DNA of 64,000 nucleotides, taken from NCBI GenBank assembly GCA_947561715.1, contig OX387201.1, positions 7,024,001 through 7,088,000 on the forward strand, in the 5' to 3' direction. Below are positions 60,601-64,000 of this stretch, piece after piece. The notes beneath the pieces are model-generated. The model searched no databases, was not told the origin of the DNA, and saw only the letters and a list, made by a program, of their open reading frames with translations. Every line of letters starts with the position of its first letter. Position 1 is the first letter of the stretch. This DNA is from Ascidia mentula. Taxonomy: Eukaryota > Chordata > Ascidiacea > Phlebobranchia > Ascidiidae. Position numbers and translations under genes: made by a program.

Positions 60601-61828
60601 TGTAACAGAAGAATCACCAAACTTTTTTCAGTCACTTGATTCAAGCACACAACTATCAGTAAATAGTTGAATAAGAAACATAAAAGTTGGGTGCAAAATA
60701 TCTGGAGTTAATGACTTAAAAAGGACAGCCAAAGCTAGGATGCTGTTGATCATATTATTAGTAGACGTTTCGAACTCTTACTGGGTTTATCATCAGGTAC
60801 AGTAACATAAAACCTATCCCAAAACAACAGAAACAAAACTTCAAGAATTGGAGGAAAAGCATTCAGCCTGGACCAAGGCACTTGGAATAGACAAGGACAA
60901 AGATGGGGAAGATGTTGTTGCTCCTGTAGAAAAACCTAAAGAAAGTAAGAAAGATGAGAAAGTGGAGAGCGGAGATGACTCTGGGGAACAATCAGATGAA
61001 CCAAAATCATTGTTGCAGGTAATTTTGTTAAATGTGTTGTAACAGTCCATGGTTTATTTGTTTTAGCTTTTTTTCCAACTGAATGTTTTGCTCTACCTTA
61101 GGTTTTTATGTGAGATTGTGTGAAATACAAATTGATCATGATTATGTTGACTAAAAACATCATGAATGTACAGAACCTATTTTTTCACATGAAATTACTT
61201 TTTTGTAGCAACACCGTGATAAACTCAAAGAAAGCCGAAAGGAAAAAAAACGGCAAAAGAAGAGGGAAAAGAAAAGGAAACGGAAGAAACAACGAAAGCA
61301 AGAAAGCAGCAGGTACTTTGTTGTTTGTTGCACTTAAATAATGACACATCTTAAATATTTCATGTTTGTAGTGAAAGCAGCAGTTCAGAATCTGACTCTG
61401 ATGAACCACCGGAGAAGAAGCAGACGAAGAAAATGCTTACAGATGTTGAAAAAGAAAAGTCTAAAACAGAAAAGAAAGTAAAAGAGGTAATCGAAAACAT
61501 TTACTTTCGTCTCTGTGCACTTAATTGCTAGCTGTTGTATTTGTATGAGTAATGCAGCTATGAACGTGGTGTTAAAAAATAGACTGAATAGTCTGTCCGT
61601 ATGGATTGAGCATGTTTAGTATTCAACACCAACCAACCGTATATGTACCAACAGGCAATCAGCAAAGAAAAGGAGCGTGTCCGTAAAGTTGAAAAACTAA
61701 TGAAGTTGGATGAGAGGAAGCGGCCGTACAATAGCATGATGGAAGTTAAGGAGCCAACTGAGGAGGAAATGGAGGCATACTACCGCAAGAAGAAGAACGA
61801 GAGTGATCCGATGGCCCACCTAATGTGA
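57647..61828 (+). CDS. SLU7: Pre-mRNA splicing factor SLU7
   Basis: Thirteen exons: 57647-57825, 58190-58424, 58525-58634, 58984-59107, 59178-59401, 59629-59696, 59765-59961, 60137-60241, 60308-60449, 60831-61018, 61209-61312, 61372-61486, 61655-61828; 654 residues (human 586). The zinc knuckle [16 protein letters not shown] (CX2CX4HX4C) is intact. Other landmarks: [68 protein letters not shown] and the Lys/Arg-rich tail ending in HLM. SLU7 acts in the second catalytic step of splicing, helping 3' splice-site choice and holding the exon. The extra length lies in the charged C-terminal third (residues about 430-600). All phases agree. Confidence 0.97.
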
Positions 61829-62036
61829 AACTTTAGCAAAGTGTTTCATCGGATTTTCAAGAAAGCTGGCTTTTGAGGTCAAGGCTGAGTGTTGTCAATG
61901 TGAGGCTGAACCACTGCACAGTGCTTGTTTTTGGACTCCAAAGCTATGAGTAAGATTAAGCTATGCTTAAAGAAGTTTCAGCGATTCCCACTTGCACAAA
62001 ATCATGATTTGTCTAATAATTGTTGTTGGGTGAATT
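61829..62036. other. Short convergent spacer SLU7 / SPAG16
   Basis: About 0.2 kb between the SLU7 stop and the minus-strand poly(A) signal of SPAG16. Both 3' UTRs probably overlap or abut here. No AATAAA for SLU7 was found, so a variant signal is likely. Confidence 0.5.
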
Positions 62037-62042
62037 TTTATT
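62037..62042 (-). terminator. Poly(A) signal of SPAG16
   Basis: AATAAA on the minus strand, 75 nt after the stop codon of the WD40 gene. Confidence 0.65.
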
Positions 62043-62117
62043 CCTCTTTTTGAGTAACAGTAAACAATACATAAATTTAAAATATGTGTGGATGGTCAAT
62101 AGTTTGTAGAGAAACAG

Positions 62118-63779
62118 TTAGGACCACATACGTAAGGTGCCATCCGAGCCTCCAGATATCATAAACTGTCCACCCTTATCAAAGTCAACAGCTTGTACTG
62201 CATCATCGTGTCCAGCAAGTAACGTTACATCAGTTGTTCCAATTTCAATCATCTTTATGGTTGCGTCGTTACTTGCAACTGCCAGAAGGTGGCCTGTACA
62301 AAACATGTATTAAGTAAAAGACAAAAATACACATTTCTGAAACAAAATGTTATTGCTATTTAAATCATTTGTACAGCTATGTAGACAATGACTGCATACA
62401 AAGCAACGTTATAAAGTGAAATATAAATTGCAACTTCCCGAAGGTGGCCTGTAAGAAAAACGTCTCGAGTTACTGACAGAATACACATCACAAAATATTT
62501 TGATGTTGTACAATCATTCATTTAGCTATGTATAAGTTGTTTTTTTTTGGAAAAACAGTCGCTTACTTAAAATTTAAAAATCAACACATTAAAATTGGCC
62601 AAAGCAAAATTGAGTAATCAACATATCAGATCAAATCCATTTGTACCTGAAGGATCAAAAGCAGCCTTATTTGCAGGATGTGGTCCGACGTCTACAGTCA
62701 TCATGGGAGAGACATGTCGAACGTCCCAAAACTTAACAGTTCCGTAACTGTCACATGATCCTATTGTGTCACCCTGACCAAAAACCAGAAAGCAAGTTTA
62801 AGTGGTTTGTTAAAAGTGATCCTTAAATTGGTTTAGCGTTGTGCAAGTATAAATTCAGACAGTCAACATATTCCACTTACCTTTAAGTTGAACACAGCAC
62901 TGTTGACAGAGTGCATGTGACCATAGAATGTCTGCGCACACAGACCCTGCAACATTTATCACGTTACAAATGACAGTACTATTTAACTGAAGTTATCAAA
63001 ACCTTCAGTAAACACTGCACCCACCGTCCTTGCATCCCAAAGGGAAAGAGTTTTGTCAGCTGAAGATGTTAGGAGGGTGTTGGCATAATAGAGGAACTGG
63101 ATACTGTTCACAGAATCGGCATGGCCTCGTAAGGTGGCAATACATTTCTCACTGTAAAAAATATTGCTTATTCTCAAAAGCTGTTGAGTGTCAACCATTT
63201 TAGGCTATGAAAAATATACAGCACCACAAATTAGCAATTACATAACAGCAACCTTAGCACTAAAGCAAATTAAATTTTCCAAATTAAACAAAATTTTCCA
63301 AAGTTTACATCTATGTTTAATAACGAACTGCTGCAAAATCATTTGACAACAAAGCCTCAAATTTGAATCTTGCTGAGCCTCTTCACCTATTAACATCCCA
63401 TATTTTAGAAGTGTTGTCCATAGAGCAAGAGGCAAGGAAATCACCACATGAATGCCATGACACTCCCCACACTGCATGAGTGTGATCGGGGAATGTAAGC
63501 ACACATGCAGCCTTCGCAAAGTCCCACACTTTGACGCAAGCATCACCACTTGCAGTGGCCAGTTGTGCACCCCTGTGTAAAACATTGTTTTTGAGTTTTT
63601 GGAAATTTTACAAATAATGTGTTTCTTGTGCTTACCCTGGATGGAAGTCACAATCTGATATCCAGTCTGTGTGACCTTCTCCTGTCATGATAATGTCACC
63701 CCCTGGTATGGCCCACATCTTCCACATATGGTCGTCTGATGTTGTCACAGCTATTTGCTTGCGGGGATGCAGAGTGACA
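62118..63779 (-). CDS. SPAG16: SPAG16/PF20 WD40-repeat protein, C-terminal part (5' end outside window)
   Basis: Six exons in order: 63636-63779, 63387-63572, 63025-63151, 62881-62946, 62647-62773, 62118-62293; phases agree. They encode successive WD40 repeats: LHPRKQIAVTTSDDHMWKMW, TDWISDCDFHPG, ATASGDACVKVWDF, WHSCGDFLASCSMDNTSKIWDV, LRGHADSVNSIQF, LLTSSADKTLSLWDART, GSCDSYGTVKFWDVR, VGPHPANKAAFDPSG and the terminal GGSDGTLRMWS. This order matches PF20/SPAG16, a component of the central apparatus of motile cilia and flagella needed for beating. The N-terminal part lies beyond the right edge. A possible further exon at about 63952-64000 ends CAG/GTAAAT but its frame does not fit the next exon, so it is left out. 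Confidence 0.93.
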
Positions 63780-64000
63780 CTGTGACAAAGAGTGGTGGCA
63801 AAAAACAGGATGAATACCTTTGCAATTTAATTGACAACACATACATCCAACCAAACCAACAAAACTCAAGCACCCAACATATGTATCAATGTGCACTACT
63901 CAGCTAATCAAAAAGTTTAAACATGTGCATAAAGTTGTTTATTTACCTGTAATGTGCCAACTATATTGAATCCCGAAATGTTTTTGTGTCCAAGGCAGAA

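Noticed and set aside
63238..63651. 137-codon minus-strand ORF in SPAG16
   Set aside because: It is a shifted frame over two real WD40 exons and their introns.
63952..64000. Next upstream SPAG16 exon
   Set aside because: It has a good donor (CAG/GTAAAT), but the open frames end in phase 0 or 1 while the following exon needs phase 2; it could not be joined with confidence.

Overview
The window is eukaryotic nuclear DNA. Coding sequence is split into many short exons with GT-AG introns mostly of about 50-500 bp. The proteins are animal and single-copy-like (one GRIP, one HMGA-type protein, one SLCO transporter), with closest remembered resemblance to chordate families. The HMGA-type gene keeps the KRPRGRPRKW third AT-hook with an intron directly after the Trp, as in vertebrate HMGA2. 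Together with compact introns and AT-rich spacers this suggests an invertebrate chordate, most likely an ascidian tunicate. That is inference; no species-specific marker was found. Exon chains below were joined by hand from splice sites, reading-frame phase and remembered homologues. LAYOUT. (1) 100-21933, minus: a GRIP-type seven-PDZ scaffold gene, 20 exons, 3' end beyond the left edge. Its 7.6-kb intron (5298-12910) hosts three plus-strand genes (7174-7872, 8644-9333, 11395-12081), single coding exons for about 230-residue secreted proteins sharing eight cysteines and a conserved C-terminal half. I do not recognise this family; it is the best candidate for something undescribed. Another GRIP intron carries a 449-bp hAT-like MITE. 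(2) 26715-28408, plus: a secreted WAP / unknown Cys module / sushi / unknown Cys module / Cys tail mosaic whose five introns are all phase 1. (3) 32910-34987, minus: an HMGA-like AT-hook protein with a 15-nt microexon and a long Gln/Met/Pro-rich tail. (4) 39647-44736, minus: a complete 16-exon organic anion transporter (SLCO/OATP). (5) 45947-48366, minus: EDC3 (mRNA decapping). (6) 48673-52821, plus: MAD1 (spindle checkpoint), divergent from EDC3 across 306 bp. (7) 53665-55378, plus: LRP2BP (Sel1-like repeats). (8) 57647-61828, plus: SLU7 (splicing factor). (9) 62118 to the right edge, minus: the C-terminal WD40 part of SPAG16/PF20 (axonemal central apparatus), convergent with SLU7. The genes form no operon or pathway; they are ordinary animal neighbours serving unrelated functions. 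Long spacers at 22.0-26.6, 28.5-32.9 and 35.0-39.6 kb hold no gene I can support. No bacterial, viral, CRISPR or rRNA sequence was seen. Three tRNA-like segments look like SINE remnants, not functional tRNAs.
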